A stretch of DNA of 64,000 bases, taken from NCBI RefSeq assembly GCF_009469595.2, contig NZ_SSXV01000006.1, forward strand, positions 1 to 64,000. Reading direction: 5' to 3'. Under the pieces are notes generated by a model that was not told the origin of the DNA, searched no databases, and saw only the letters and a list, made by a program, of their open reading frames with translations. Position 1 is the stretch's first letter; each line of letters begins with the position of its first letter. Shown in pieces: positions 6,249-15,756 of this stretch. Source of the DNA: Thauera sp. 2A1 (GTDB lineage Bacteria; Pseudomonadota; Gammaproteobacteria; Burkholderiales; Rhodocyclaceae). The position numbers and the translations under genes are program-made.

Positions 6249-9117
6249 CGACGCGATCCTTGCCGGTTTGGCGCTGGCCCTTCAGGTAAGCCTGCTGGCG
6301 CTCCGCGAAATCGCGGTGGCGTTGCTGCCATGCCGAGGGCTGGCTCACCTTCACCACCTGCACCGCGGTGACCTTGTACTCCGGGCAGTTGGTCGCCCAG
6401 TCGGAGTTGTCGGTGGTGATGACGTTGGCGCCCGACTCCGGGAAGTGGAAGGTGGTGTAGACCACGCCCGGCTGCACCCGCTTGGTGACGGTGGCGCGCA
6501 GCACGGTTTCGCCGGCGCGGCTCGCTACGCCCACCCAGTCGCCGTCCGCGATGCCGCGTTCTTCGGCGTCATGAGGGTGGATTTCCAGCTTGTCCTCGGC
6601 ATGCCACACGATGTTGGCGGTGCGCCGCGTCTGCGCGCCGACGTTGTACTGGCTGAGGATGCGGCCGGTGGTGAGCAGCAGCGGGTAACGCTTGTTGGCG
6701 CGCTCGTCGGTGGGCACGTAGGCCGTGAGCATGAAGCGGCCCTTGCCGCGCACGAAGTGGTCAACGTGCATGATGGGCGTGCCGTCGGGCGCTTCGTCGT
6801 TGCACGGCCACTGGATGCTGCCCAGCTCGTCGATGCGCTCGAAGCTCACGCCGTGGAAGGTGGGTGTGAGGCGCGCGATCTCGTCCATGATCTCGGACGG
6901 ATGGGCGTAGTCCATCGGGTAGCCCAGCGCCTTCGACAAGGCGCAGGTCACTTCCCAGTCCGCCATGCCCGCCAGCGGCGGCATCACCTTGCGCACGCGC
7001 GAGATGCGGCGCTCGGCGTTGGTGAAGGTGCCGTCCTTCTCGAGGAAGGACGAGCCGGGCAGGAAGACGTGGGCGTACTTCGCCGTCTCGTTGAGGAAGA
7101 TGTCCTGCACCACCACGCATTCCATCGCGCGCAGCGCGGCTTCCACATGCTGGGTGTTGGGGTCGGACTGGGCGATGTCCTCGCCCTCGATGTAGAGGCC
7201 GCGGAAGCTGCCGTCCAGCGCCGCCTCGAACATGTTGGGGATGCGCAGGCCGGGTTCCGGATCGATCGACACGCCCCAGGCCTCCTCGAACTGGCTGCGG
7301 GTGGCGACATCGGAAAGATGACGGTAGCCGGGCAGCTCGTGCGGGAAGGAGCCCATGTCGCACGAGCCCTGCACGTTGTTCTGGCCGCGCAGCGGATTGA
7401 CGCCCACGCCCATGCGACCGACGTTGCCGGTGACCATCGCCAGGTTGGCGATCGCCATCACCATGGTCGAGCCCTGCGAGTGCTCGGTGACGCCGAGGCC
7501 GTAGTAGATGGCGGCATTGCCGCCGGTCGCATACAGCCGCGCCGCGCCGCGCACCGCTTCTGCCGACACGCCGGTGATCGCCGCGGTGGCCTCGGGCGAG
7601 TTTTCCGGGCGGGCGACGAAGTCCTTCCACTGGCGGAAGGCGGCGTCCTCGCAGCGCTCGGCGACGAAGGCTTCATTGACCAGCCCTTCGGTGACGATGA
7701 CGTGCGCCAGCGCGTTGGCGATGGCGACGTTGGTGCCGGGCATCAGCTTCAGGTGGTAGTCGGCCTGCACGTGCGGCGTCTTCACCAGCTCGATGGTGCG
7801 CGGGTCGATCACGATCAGTTTCGCGCCTTCGCGCAGCCGGCGCTTGAGCAGCGAGCCGAACACCGGGTGGCCTTCGGTCGGGTTGGCGCCGATCACCATC
7901 ACCACGTCGGCCTGCAGCACCGATTCGAAGGTCTGCGTGCCGGCCGATTCGCCCAGCGTCTGCTTGAGGCCGTAGCCGGTGGGCGAGTGGCATACGCGCG
8001 CGCAGGTATCGACGTTGTTGTTGCCGAAGGCGGCGCGCACCAGCTTCTGCACCAGGTAGGTTTCCTCATTGGTGCAACGCGAGGAGGTGATGCCGCCCAC
8101 CGCGTTGCGGCCATACTTGACCTGGATGGCGCGGAACTCGTTGGCGGCATGGTTGATCGCTTCTTCCCAGCTCACCTTGCGCCAGGGTTCGTCGATGCTG
8201 TTGCGGATCATCGGCGTGGTGATGCGGTCGGGGTGGGTGGCATACCCCCAGGCGAAGCGGCCCTTCACGCAGGAATGGCCCATGTTCGCCTTGCCGTCCT
8301 TGTGCGGCACCATGCGCACCACCTCGTTGCCCTTGACCTCGGCCTTGAACGAGCAGCCGACGCCGCAGTAGGCGCAGGTGGTGATCACGCTCTTTTCCGC
8401 CTGGCCCATCTGGATGACGCTCTTCTCCATCAGCGTCGCGGTCGGGCAGGCCTGCACGCAGGCGCCGCAGGACACGCATTCCGATTCCAGGAAGGGCTGG
8501 TTGGTGCCGGCGGCCACGCGCGAGTCGAAGCCGCGGCCGGAGATCGTCAGCGCGAAGGTGCCCTGGATCTCCTCGCAGGCGCGCACGCAGCGGTTGCAGA
8601 CGATGCACTTGGCCGGGTCGTAGGCGAAGTAGGGGTTGGAGACGTCGGGCGCGACCGCGCTGGCCTTGTCGAAGTGGTTGCGGCCATCCATGCCGTAGCG
8701 CACTTCGCGCAGGCCGACCACGCCGGCCATGTCCTGCAGTTCACAGTTGCCGTTGGCCGAGCAGGTCAGGCAGTCGAGCGGGTGGTCGGAAATGTAGAGC
8801 TCCATCACGCCGCGCCGCAGCTCGGCGAGCTTCGCGCTCTGCGTGCGCACCACCATGCCGGCTTCGACCGGTGTCGTACAGGACGCCGGATAGCCGCGCC
8901 GGCCTTCGATCTCGACCAGGCACAGCCGGCACGAGCCGAAGGGCTCCAGGCTGTCGGTGGCGCACAGCTTGGGGATGCGGTTGCCGGCGAGTTCCGCCGC
9001 GCGCATCACCGAGGTGCCTGCCGGCACGGTCACGCGCTCGCCGTCGATGACCAGCGTCACCATCTCGCTGGAAGTGCGCTTGGGCGTGCCGTAGTCGGGT
9101 TCGCGAAAGATCGTCAT
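6241..9117 (-). CDS. fdsA: NAD-dependent formate dehydrogenase alpha (catalytic Mo/Fe-S) subunit
   Basis: FdsA oxidises formate to CO2 at a bis-MGD molybdenum site and passes electrons through Fe-S clusters to FdsB. The domains in order are: a [2Fe-2S] ferredoxin-like domain (Cys52, 63, 66, 80); the NuoG-like His112/Cys116/119/125 cluster; two [4Fe-4S] sites (Cys171-181 and Cys214-224); a further cluster in the Mo domain (Cys248, 251, 255, 283); then the molybdopterin domains. Cys376 in ARVCHSPTGYG is the expected Mo ligand. I chose the ATG at 9117 (958 aa) because GGAG lies nine bases upstream; an in-frame ATG at 9147 would overlap the end of fdsB. The stop overlaps fdhD by 8 bases. The cytoplasmic complex feeds NADH from formate. 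Confidence 0.96.
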   Translation of the reverse strand: MTIFREPDYGTPKRTSSEMVTLVIDGERVTVPAGTSVMRAAELAGNRIPKLCATDSLEPFGSCRLCLVEIEGRRGYPASCTTPVEAGMVVRTQSAKLAELRRGVMELYISDHPLDCLTCSANGNCELQDMAGVVGLREVRYGMDGRNHFDKASAVAPDVSNPYFAYDPAKCIVCNRCVRACEEIQGTFALTISGRGFDSRVAAGTNQPFLESECVSCGACVQACPTATLMEKSVIQMGQAEKSVITTCAYCGVGCSFKAEVKGNEVVRMVPHKDGKANMGHSCVKGRFAWGYATHPDRITTPMIRNSIDEPWRKVSWEEAINHAANEFRAIQVKYGRNAVGGITSSRCTNEETYLVQKLVRAAFGNNNVDTCARVCHSPTGYGLKQTLGESAGTQTFESVLQADVVMVIGANPTEGHPVFGSLLKRRLREGAKLIVIDPRTIELVKTPHVQADYHLKLMPGTNVAIANALAHVIVTEGLVNEAFVAERCEDAAFRQWKDFVARPENSPEATAAITGVSAEAVRGAARLYATGGNAAIYYGLGVTEHSQGSTMVMAIANLAMVTGNVGRMGVGVNPLRGQNNVQGSCDMGSFPHELPGYRHLSDVATRSQFEEAWGVSIDPEPGLRIPNMFEAALDGSFRGLYIEGEDIAQSDPNTQHVEAALRAMECVVVQDIFLNETAKYAHVFLPGSSFLEKDGTFTNAERRISRVRKVMPPLAGMADWEVTCALSKALGYPMDYAHPSEIMDEIARLTPTFHGVSFERIDELGSIQWPCNDEAPDGTPIMHVDHFVRGKGRFMLTAYVPTDERANKRYPLLLTTGRILSQYNVGAQTRRTANIVWHAEDKLEIHPHDAEERGIADGDWVGVASRAGETVLRATVTKRVQPGVVYTTFHFPESGANVITTDNSDWATNCPEYKVTAVQVVKVSQPSAWQQRHRDFAERQQAYLKGQRQTGKDRVDA

Positions 9118-9147
9118 TGCTCTGTCTCCTCGCCGCGCTCGTGCCAT

Positions 9148-10698
9148 TCAGGCCGCTGCGGTCTTGTCGATGCTGAAGTCCTCGGGGAAGTGCTTCAGCG
9201 CGGACTGCACCGGGTAGGGCGTCATGCCGCCCATCGCGCACAGCGAACCGGCCAGCATGGTGTCGCACAGCGAATTGAGCAGCGCGATGTTCCGCCCGCG
9301 TTCCTCGCCGGCGATGATGCGGTCGATGACTTCCACGCCGCGCACCGAGCCGATGCGGCAGGGCGTGCATTTGCCGCAGGATTCCACCGCGCAGAAGGCC
9401 ATCGCGTGGCGCGCCATCTTCGCCATGTCCACCGTGTCGTCGAAGGCGACGATGCCGCCGTGGCCCACCATCGCGCCCATCGCCGCGTACTGCTCATAGT
9501 CCAGCGCCACGTCGAACTGCGACGCCGGCACATAGGCGCCGAGCGGCCCGCCCACCTGCGCGGTGCGCAGCGGCTTGCCGCTGAAGCTGCCGCCGCCGTA
9601 GTCCTCGAGCAGTTCGCGCAGCGTGACGCCGAAGGCCTTTTCCACCAGCCCGGTGTGGCGCAGGTTGCCGGCGAGCTGGAAGGGCAGGGTGCCGCGCGAA
9701 CGGCCCAGGCCGTAATCGCGGTAGAAGGCGGCGCCGCGCGCCAGGATGATGGGCACCGTGGCCAGACTCATGACGTTGTTGATCACCGTCGGCTGCCCGA
9801 ACAGGCCGGACACCGCCGGCAGCGGTGGCTTGGCGCGCACCACGCCGCGCTTGCCCTCGAGGCTCTCCAGCATCGAGGTCTCCTCGCCGCAGATGTAGGC
9901 GCCGGCGCCCAGGCGCACGTCGATGTCGAAGGCGTGGCCGCAACCGGCGACGCTCGCGCCCAGCCAGCCGGCGGCGCGGGCGCGCTCGACGGCGGCCTGC
10001 AGCGTGCGGAAGGCGTGCGGGTATTCGGAGCGCACGTAGATGTAGCCCTGCGTCGCACCCACCGCGAGGCCGGCGATGGCCATGCCTTCGATCAGGCAGT
10101 AGGGGTCGCCTTCCATCAGCATGCGGTCGGAGAAGGTGCCGGAGTCGCCTTCGTCGGCGTTGCAGGCGACGTATTTCTGCGCCGCCGGCGTGTCGAGCAC
10201 GGTCTTCCACTTGATGCCGGTCGGGAAGGCGGCGCCGCCGCGGCCGCGCAGGCCGGAATCGGTGACTTCCTTCACCACTTCGGCCGGCGCCATCACGATC
10301 GCGCGCTGCAGGCCGTCGAAGCCGCCGTGCGCGAGGTAGTCGTCCAGGCTCAGCGGGTCGGTGATGCCGACACGGGCGAAAGTCAGGCGCTCCTGGCGGG
10401 CGAGGAAGGGAATCTGGTCGGTCGGGCCGTGGCACAGCGAATGCGCCGCGCCCTGCTGGAAACCGGCATCGAACAGGCCGCGCACGTCTTCCGGCTGCAC
10501 CGGCCCGTAGGCGATGCGGCCCTGCGGCGTGTCGACCTCCACCAGCGGCTCGAGCCAGAACAGGCCGCGCGAGCCGTTGCGCACGATGTCGACGGCGATG
10601 TCGCGCACCGCCGCTTCATGCCGGATCGCGCGCGCGACCTGCTCGGCGCCCAGTGACAGCGCGCTGGAATCGATCGGGACGTAGATGCGGATGCTCAT
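9148..10698 (-). CDS. fdsB: NAD-dependent formate dehydrogenase beta (NADH/FMN) subunit
   Basis: FdsB is the diaphorase-type subunit, related to NuoF, that reduces NAD+ with electrons from FdsA. The first 110 residues form the thioredoxin-like N-terminal extension usual for Fds[15 protein letters not shown] (151-164) and [10 protein letters not shown] (180-189) are the NADH- and FMN-binding motifs. [14 protein letters not shown] (264-277) follows, and Cys441, 444, 447 and 487 provide the [4Fe-4S] ligands. The length of 516 aa is typical. Its ATG overlaps the fdsG stop by 4 bases (ATGA), and fdsA starts 30 bases after its stop. Confidence 0.96.
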   Translation of the reverse strand: MSIRIYVPIDSSALSLGAEQVARAIRHEAAVRDIAVDIVRNGSRGLFWLEPLVEVDTPQGRIAYGPVQPEDVRGLFDAGFQQGAAHSLCHGPTDQIPFLARQERLTFARVGITDPLSLDDYLAHGGFDGLQRAIVMAPAEVVKEVTDSGLRGRGGAAFPTGIKWKTVLDTPAAQKYVACNADEGDSGTFSDRMLMEGDPYCLIEGMAIAGLAVGATQGYIYVRSEYPHAFRTLQAAVERARAAGWLGASVAGCGHAFDIDVRLGAGAYICGEETSMLESLEGKRGVVRAKPPLPAVSGLFGQPTVINNVMSLATVPIILARGAAFYRDYGLGRSRGTLPFQLAGNLRHTGLVEKAFGVTLRELLEDYGGGSFSGKPLRTAQVGGPLGAYVPASQFDVALDYEQYAAMGAMVGHGGIVAFDDTVDMAKMARHAMAFCAVESCGKCTPCRIGSVRGVEVIDRIIAGEERGRNIALLNSLCDTMLAGSLCAMGGMTPYPVQSALKHFPEDFSIDKTAAA

Positions 10699-11183
10699 GC
10701 CGACGCTCCTTCCGTCTGCTGCAGCTCATGTAAGACCGCGTCGAAGCGGCGCCCGTTCATGCGGCCGAGGATGTCGTCGTCGACGCGCATCGCCGGCGAA
10801 CAGGCGCAGTTGCCCAGGCAATACACCGGCTCCAGCGTCACCGCGCCATCGGCAGTGGTTTCGTGGAAATCGACGCCCAGCTTCGCCTTGACGTGGGCTT
10901 CGAGGGCTTCGGCGCCCATCGCCAGGCAGGACTCGGCGCGGCACACCTGCACGACGTGGCGGCCGGGCGGCGTGCGGCGGAAGTGGTGGTAGAAGCTGAC
11001 CACGCCCTGCACCTCGGCGCGCGACAGGTTCAGCGCCGATGCGATCATCGGCAACGCCTCGTCGGGCACGTAGCCATAGGCGTCCTGGATCGCGTGCAGC
11101 ATGGGCAGCGTGGCGCCGGGCAGATCACGGCGCGCGTCTATGAGTGCGGCAAGCCCCGCCGCCGAGGGAGTCTCCTTCGTCAT
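10695..11183 (-). CDS. fdsG: NAD-dependent formate dehydrogenase gamma subunit FdsG
   Basis: FdsG is the NuoE-like (24-kDa type) [2Fe-2S] subunit of the soluble formate dehydrogenase. Cys81, Cys86, Cys122 and Cys126 (numbered from the ATG at 11183) sit in CRAESC and CLGNC and match the thioredoxin-like ferredoxin site. The length is 162 aa. An in-frame GTG at 11192 is possible, but the ATG has better spacing to the upstream AAGG/GGTG. It is the first structural gene of the operon and overlaps fdsB by 4 bases. A perfect palindrome lies just upstream at 11195-11204. Confidence 0.94.
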   Translation of the reverse strand: MTKETPSAAGLAALIDARRDLPGATLPMLHAIQDAYGYVPDEALPMIASALNLSRAEVQGVVSFYHHFRRTPPGRHVVQVCRAESCLAMGAEALEAHVKAKLGVDFHETTADGAVTLEPVYCLGNCACSPAMRVDDDILGRMNGRRFDAVLHELQQTEGASA

Positions 11184-11194
11184 TGTCTTCACAC

Positions 11195-11204
11195 CTTGCG
11201 CAAG
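11195..11204. promoter_or_regulatory. 10-bp palindrome before fdsG, candidate operator
   Basis: CTTGCGCAAG is a perfect palindrome 11 bases upstream of the fdsG ATG and overlaps its ribosome-binding region. It lies between fdsG and the upstream LysR-type regulator gene. Binding by that regulator is possible but unproven. Confidence 0.3.
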
Positions 11205-11277
11205 TGTTGTGTGACATGACGATAGGCCGGCACCGTGTTCGTGCCAAGCGAATTATTTAGAAGAGGTGTTTGGTTTT

Positions 11278-12168
11278 TTAGAATGCATTGACGAGCGTGC
11301 CAGCCTGCTCGAGCAAGGCGGCGATCATGGTGGGACGCGGCTCCCGCGCCAGCGTGACGAGGCCGGTGTGCCATTTCACCGCCGGGCCGACCAGGCGCAA
11401 CGCGTGGAAGCCGCTCGGCGCACCGATCAGTTCCAGCACGCTGCGCGGCAGGATGCTGCCCCACGGTCCGGCGCGCACGTGGGCCAGGATGCTGAGGATG
11501 GAGTTCGTCTCCAGGCTGATCTGCGGTGCGCAGCCCAGCTCGCCGAACACGCGGTCTATGGTCTGGCGGTTCTGCATGTCGCGCGACAGCAGGCACAGCG
11601 GCTGCTGCGCCGCGTCGCGCCAGGCGATCTCGGCCTGTGCCTGCAGCGGGCCGCCGCTGCGCGTCAGGAAGGCGAGGTCTTCCTCCCAGATCGGCAGGCA
11701 GTGCAGGTCACCCGCGCTGCCCGATTCCACATACAGGATGCCGGCCTCGAGCTCGAAGCTGCGCAACTGCGCGAGGATGCTTTGCGTGCTGGCCGAGCGC
11801 ACCTCGATGTTCACCCGCGGGTGGCTGCGCGCGAAGGGCGCGGTGAGCGCCGAGATCACCGCCAACGCGGTCGGGATCACGCCGATGCGCAACTGCCCGC
11901 TGAGTCCGCCGCGCATCACGTCCAGCGCCTGGCGCAGGTCCTCGGCGTCGGCTACCGCGCGCTTGGCGTGCGCCACCACGCACTCGCCCTCGGGCGTGAA
12001 GCCGGCGAACTGCTGGCCGCGCTCGACCAGCACCACGCCCAGCTCCTGCTCGAGGTCACGGATCGCGGTCGATAGCGTGGACGGCGACACATGGCAGCTT
12101 GCCGCCGCCTTGCCGAAGTGGCGCTCGCGGGCGAGTGCGATGAGGTAGAGGTATTTGCGCGCGATCAT
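11278..12168 (-). CDS. LysR-family regulator upstream of the fds operon
   Basis: This is a LysR-type transcriptional regulator of 296 aa. The N-terminal winged HTH spans roughly residues 5-60 (ARERHFGKAAASCHVSPSTL and TAIRDLEQELGVVLVER). The effector-binding domain starts near GQLRIGVIPTALAVISAL. I prefer the ATG at 12168 (MIARKYLYL), because the HTH then begins at the usual distance; an in-frame ATG lies five codons upstream at 12183. It is co-oriented with and directly upstream of fdsG, the arrangement of LysR-type regulators linked to fds operons elsewhere, so it probably controls formate dehydrogenase expression. It is divergent from the isomerase gene at 12246. Confidence 0.9.
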   Translation of the reverse strand: MIARKYLYLIALARERHFGKAAASCHVSPSTLSTAIRDLEQELGVVLVERGQQFAGFTPEGECVVAHAKRAVADAEDLRQALDVMRGGLSGQLRIGVIPTALAVISALTAPFARSHPRVNIEVRSASTQSILAQLRSFELEAGILYVESGSAGDLHCLPIWEEDLAFLTRSGGPLQAQAEIAWRDAAQQPLCLLSRDMQNRQTIDRVFGELGCAPQISLETNSILSILAHVRAGPWGSILPRSVLELIGAPSGFHALRLVGPAVKWHTGLVTLAREPRPTMIAALLEQAGTLVNAF

Positions 12169-12190
12169 GGGGCGAGCGTACATCCGAACG

Positions 12191-12208
12191 CGATGCCGTC
12201 AGGCATCG
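12191..12208. promoter_or_regulatory. Palindrome in the LysR/isomerase divergent gap
   Basis: CGATGCC-GTCA-GGCATCG is a perfect 7-bp dyad in the 77-base gap between two divergent genes. Its shape and location fit a LysR autoregulatory site. TATATT at 12211-12216 could be a -10 element for the isomerase gene. Confidence 0.4.
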
Positions 12209-12245
12209 ACTATATTGGCAGCGTCAACTTTTCCGGCTGCCGACC

Positions 12246-12866
12246 ATGCCCCGTCCCACCATCGAGTTCTGGTTCGAGTTCGCCAGCACCTATTCCTATC
12301 TCACCGTGATGCGCATCGGCGAGGCGGCGCGGCAGGCCGGGGTCGATCTCGAGTGGAAGCCCTTCCTGCTCGGCCCGGTGTTCCTCGCGCTGGGCTGGAA
12401 CGACTCGCCGTTCAACATCTACCCGCCCAAGGGGCGCTACATGTGGCGCGACCTCGCGCGGCTGGCGCACAAGTATGACCTGCCGCTGCGCCTGCCCAGC
12501 CGTTTCCCGCGCAATGGGCTGCTGGCGGCGCGGGTGGCGCTGGTCGGCGCCCGGGAGGGCTGGGTCGAGCCGTTTGCGAAGGCGGTGATGACGGCGAACT
12601 TCGCCGAAGATCGCGAGATCTCCGAGCCGACGGTGATCACCGCCATCCTGGATGCGCTGGGTCTGCCGGCGGACGACATCCTGCAGCGGGCGCAGGCCGA
12701 GTCCAACAAGACCGCGCTGCGCGAGCAGACCGAGCGCGCGGTGGAACTGGGGCTTTTCGGCGCGCCCAGCTTCCGTGTCGATGGCGAACTGTTCTGGGGC
12801 AACGACCGTCTGGAGGATGCGCTGGCCTGGGCGAGCGGCGGGCAGCGCCTGCCGCCAGCGGGCTGA
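12246..12866 (+). CDS. 2-hydroxychromene-2-carboxylate isomerase family protein (DsbA fold)
   Basis: This is a 206-aa cytoplasmic protein of the kappa-class GST/HCCA isomerase family. The N-terminus IEFWFEFASTYSYLTVMRI carries the family's strand and the Ser/Tyr site that replaces the DsbA CxxC motif. LGPVFLALGW and FGAPSFRVDGELFWGNDRLEDAL match the second half of the thioredoxin-like fold. Relatives act on aromatic degradation intermediates with glutathione (NahD), but many are of unknown substrate, and no naphthalene genes are nearby. It is divergent from the LysR gene and its stop lies 2 bases from that of the convergent secreted protein. Confidence 0.88.
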   Translation: MPRPTIEFWFEFASTYSYLTVMRIGEAARQAGVDLEWKPFLLGPVFLALGWNDSPFNIYPPKGRYMWRDLARLAHKYDLPLRLPSRFPRNGLLAARVALVGAREGWVEPFAKAVMTANFAEDREISEPTVITAILDALGLPADDILQRAQAESNKTALREQTERAVELGLFGAPSFRVDGELFWGNDRLEDALAWASGGQRLPPAG

Positions 12867-12868
12867 GC

Positions 12869-13558
12869 TCAGCGCTTGCCTGCGGCGTCGCGTGCCTGCT
12901 GTTCCTCGTATTCGCGCATGCGCTTCTCGTAGCGCGCGCGGTCTTCCTCCGCCTGGCGGGCGCGTTTGGCAGCGTCGGCTTCGGCCCTGGCGCGCTGGCT
13001 TGCCCGGACGGCGTCCTTTTCCGCGCGTGCCGCCGCGGCGTCGCTGCCGGCCTTCTCCAGGCCGGCTTCGCGCTGCGCCCGGATGCGCTCGGCCTCGGGG
13101 GTCGGCTTGACCGTCGCCTCGCTGGTGGAGGACGGGCCTGCGGGCGTGGTCGGCGCAGTGGTCACGTCGCCGTGGCCGGCGGCGTCGGCTGCGCGCTGGC
13201 GCTCGGCCTGTTCGATGCGGCGTGCCTCGGCTTCGATTTCCCGTGCCTTGCGAATCTCCTGCAGTCGCTCGGTCTTGGCCTTGTCGATACAGTCGTTCAC
13301 GAGGAACTTCCTGTAGCAGCCTGCTTCCGTGCGCAGGTAGGTCGCCTCCGCCGCCTGCCGCAGGGCCTGGCCCTGCTCCTTGAGGCGTGCGGCCTGCTGT
13401 GCCGGGGTCTCCTCGGTAGCACCGGGCCGCTGCGCTGCCGGATCCGCATCCCTTGGGGCGGCGGCGTCCTGTGACGCAGGCTCCCCGGCCCAGGCTGGAG
13501 CCAGCGGGGCGCAACAGGCAGACAGGGTCAGCAGCAGGGCGGCGAGACGGCGGGACAT
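12869..13558 (-). CDS. Secreted or lipid-anchored coiled-coil protein of unknown function
   Basis: The 229-aa product begins MSRRLAALLLTLSACCAPLAPAWAGE, an export signal that could be cut at AWA-GE or lipidated at the Cys of LSAC. After an Ala/Pro-rich linker comes a short conserved-looking segment with CYRKFLVNDCIDKAK, whose two cysteines could form a disulfide. The rest is highly charged, Ala/Glu/Arg-rich, predicted coiled coil (about residues 85-225). I selected the internal ATG at 13558 because it begins directly with the signal peptide; an upstream ATG at 13573 adds five residues. The gene is convergent with the isomerase. Function is unknown; a periplasmic structural or scaffold role is speculation. 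Confidence 0.8.
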   Translation of the reverse strand: MSRRLAALLLTLSACCAPLAPAWAGEPASQDAAAPRDADPAAQRPGATEETPAQQAARLKEQGQALRQAAEATYLRTEAGCYRKFLVNDCIDKAKTERLQEIRKAREIEAEARRIEQAERQRAADAAGHGDVTTAPTTPAGPSSTSEATVKPTPEAERIRAQREAGLEKAGSDAAAARAEKDAVRASQRARAEADAAKRARQAEEDRARYEKRMREYEEQQARDAAGKR

Positions 13559-13655
13559 GCGCGGCAACTCCAATGGGTTCGGGCGAAGAGCTCGGCTGGG
13601 CGCGTAGAATACCGCCTTTATTTCATCGGGCGCGCCTGTGCGCTCGTTTCAAGAC

Positions 13656-15587
13656 GTGATCAGCCTCCGCAACCTGCGCCTCGCCCGTGGCGCCAAGACC
13701 CTGATCGAAGGCGCCAGCCTGCAGATCTTCCCCGGCTGGAAGGTCGGCCTCACCGGCGCCAACGGCAGCGGCAAGTCCAGCCTGTTTGCCATGCTGCGCG
13801 ACCAGTTGCACCCCGACCAGGGCGACCTGGAGATGCCGCCCGCCTGGGTGATCGCCCATGTGGCGCAGGAGACGCCCGGCCTGCCGCAGCCGGCGATCGA
13901 CTACGTGCTCGACGGCGACGCCGAACTTCGCCGCATCGAGTCCGACCTCGCTGCGGCCGAAGCGGCCCACGATGGCGGCCACATCGGTGAACTCCACGCC
14001 CGCCTGCACGAGATCGGCGGCTACGCGGCGCGCGCCCGCGCCGCGGCGCTGCTCGACGGCCTCGGCTTCCTGCAGGCCGACATCGAGCGGCCGGTGGCGG
14101 ACTTCTCCGGCGGCTGGCGCATGCGGCTCAACCTGGCGCAGGCGCTGATGTGCCGCTCCGACCTGCTGCTGCTGGACGAGCCCACCAACCACCTCGACCT
14201 CGACGCGGTGATCTGGCTCGAGGCCTGGCTGCGTGACTACCGCGGCACGCTGCTGCTGATCTCGCACGACCGCGAGTTCCTCGACGCCTGCGTGACGCAC
14301 ATCGCCCACATCGAGCAGCAGAAGCTCACGCTCTACAGCGGCGGCTACTCCGACTTCGAGCGCCAGCGCGGCGAGCGGCTGCTGCAGCAGCAGGCGATGT
14401 TCGACAAGCAGCAGCGCGAGATCGCGCACATGGAAGACTACATTCGCCGCTTCCGCGCCAAGGCCACCAAGGCCCGCCAGGCGCAGAGCCGGATCAAGGC
14501 GCTCGAGCGCATGGAGCGCATCGCCGCGGCACATGTGGACACGCCTTTCAGCTTCGCCTTCCGCGACGCGCCACCGGCGCCCGATCCGCTGCTGCAGATC
14601 GAGGATGGCGCGGTGGGCTATGGCGATAAGCTCGTGCTGGAGCACATCGGCATCACCTTGCGTCCCGGCGAGCGCGTCGGCCTGCTCGGGCGCAACGGCG
14701 CGGGCAAGTCGACGCTGATCAAGTTGCTGGCGCATGAACTCGAACTCGCCAGCGGCCGCCGGCTGGAAGGCAAGGGCCTCGCCACCGGCTACTTCGCCCA
14801 GCATCAGCTCGAGACCCTGCGCCCGGACGAATCCGCCCTGCAGCACATGGTGCGGCTGGACCCGCAGACGCGCGAACAGGAACTGCGCGACTACCTCGGC
14901 GGCTTCGACTTCCGCGGCGACGGCGTGGGTGGCACCTCCACCCCGGCGACGACGCCCTGCGGCCCCTTTTCTGGCGGCGAGAAGTCCCGCCTGGCGCTGG
15001 CGCTGCTGATCTGGCAGCGCCCCAACCTGCTGCTGCTCGATGAACCCACCAACCACCTCGACCTGGAAATGCGCCACGCGCTGACGATGGCGCTGCAGGA
15101 CTACGAAGGCGCCATGGTGCTGGTGTCGCACGACCGCGCGCTGCTGCGCGCCACCTGCGACCGCTTCCTGCTGGTCGATAGCGGCCGCATCCAGCCCTTC
15201 GACGGCGATCTCGACGACTACCGCGACTGGCTTGCCACGCGTCGCGCCGAAGTCGCCGCCGCCGCGGCCTGTCCCGACCAGGCGGCCGACAAGGCTGCGC
15301 GCAAGGCCGACCGCGCCCAGGCCGCCGCCGACCGCCAGGCACGGCTCGCCGCGCGCCGGCCGCTGGTGAAGGAGATCGAGCAGATCGACAAGCGCCTCGC
15401 GGCGTGGAACAAGGAGAAGGCCGAGATCGACGGCAAGCTCGCCGACCCGGCGCTCTACACCGGCCCGCAGGCCGGCGACGTGCCCGCGCTCAACAAGCGC
15501 CAGGCGGAGCTGGCCGAGCGCATCGACGAAGCCGAGCTGCGCTGGCTGGAACTGCACGAGGCGCTGGAAGCGATCCCGGCCGATTGA
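13656..15587 (+). CDS. ABC-F family ATPase (YheS-type)
   Basis: This is a soluble ABC-F protein with two ATP-binding cassettes and no membrane domain, a family that acts on the ribosome during translation. Cassette 1 has GANGSGKSS, the signature FSGGWRMRLNLAQ and LLLLDEPTNHLD. Cassette 2 has GRNGAGKST, SGGEKSRLALALL and LLLLDEPTNHLD. Between them is the helical interdomain linker, rich in Arg and Gln, and the C-terminus is a charged coiled coil. I favour the GTG at 13656 (VISLRNLRLARG), which matches family N-termini; an in-frame GTG at 13638 is also open. A TAGAAT at 13605-13610 may be its -10 element. Confidence 0.92.
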   Translation: MISLRNLRLARGAKTLIEGASLQIFPGWKVGLTGANGSGKSSLFAMLRDQLHPDQGDLEMPPAWVIAHVAQETPGLPQPAIDYVLDGDAELRRIESDLAAAEAAHDGGHIGELHARLHEIGGYAARARAAALLDGLGFLQADIERPVADFSGGWRMRLNLAQALMCRSDLLLLDEPTNHLDLDAVIWLEAWLRDYRGTLLLISHDREFLDACVTHIAHIEQQKLTLYSGGYSDFERQRGERLLQQQAMFDKQQREIAHMEDYIRRFRAKATKARQAQSRIKALERMERIAAAHVDTPFSFAFRDAPPAPDPLLQIEDGAVGYGDKLVLEHIGITLRPGERVGLLGRNGAGKSTLIKLLAHELELASGRRLEGKGLATGYFAQHQLETLRPDESALQHMVRLDPQTREQELRDYLGGFDFRGDGVGGTSTPATTPCGPFSGGEKSRLALALLIWQRPNLLLLDEPTNHLDLEMRHALTMALQDYEGAMVLVSHDRALLRATCDRFLLVDSGRIQPFDGDLDDYRDWLATRRAEVAAAAACPDQAADKAARKADRAQAAADRQARLAARRPLVKEIEQIDKRLAAWNKEKAEIDGKLADPALYTGPQAGDVPALNKRQAELAERIDEAELRWLELHEALEAIPAD

Positions 15588-15597
15588 TCGAAGTGCC

Positions 15598-15660
15598 GTG
15601 TAGGAGCGGGCTTGACCGCGACCGGCGCGCGAAGTCGCGCTCAAGCGCGCTCCTACGGCG
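15598..15660. repeat. REP-like palindromic element (paired units)
   Basis: GTAGGAGCGGGCTTGACCGC begins at 15600 and is faced by an inverted copy ending CGCTCCTAC at 15656. It belongs to the same family as the element at 5026-5092 and sits just after the ABC-F stop codon. Confidence 0.8.
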
Positions 15661-15674
15661 GGACAGCGATGTTG

Positions 15675-15699
15675 CTGTACGAGCGGGCTTGACCGCGAT
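15675..15699 (+). repeat. Single REP-like unit
   Basis: A lone copy of the family core, TGTACGAGCGGGCTTGACCG, has one substitution (GTACGAG for GTAGGAG) and no inverted partner. It follows the paired element directly. Confidence 0.65.
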
Positions 15700-15713
15700 G
15701 GGGAGTGGCGGAG

Positions 15714-15731
15714 GGCGGGCTTCAGCCCGCC
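15714..15731. terminator. Short GC hairpin between convergent genes
   Basis: GGCGGGC (15714-15720) pairs with GCCCGCC (15725-15731) around a TTCA loop. It lies 25 bases beyond the stop of the minus-strand HD-GYP gene. There is no T-tract. Confidence 0.4.
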
Positions 15732-15756
15732 GGACGCGCGCATCGCCTCGACCCGC

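Noticed and set aside
6214..10656. A very long plus-strand open frame opposite fdsA and fdsB
   Set aside because: It is antisense to well-supported fds genes, has a His/Ala/Arg/Gly-rich composition typical of GC-rich shadow frames, and shows no recognisable domain.
11193..11277. A TGGCAC-like string upstream of fdsG suggesting a sigma-54 promoter
   Set aside because: On the minus strand TGGCACG is followed by AACACGGTG, so the required GC at -12 is missing.
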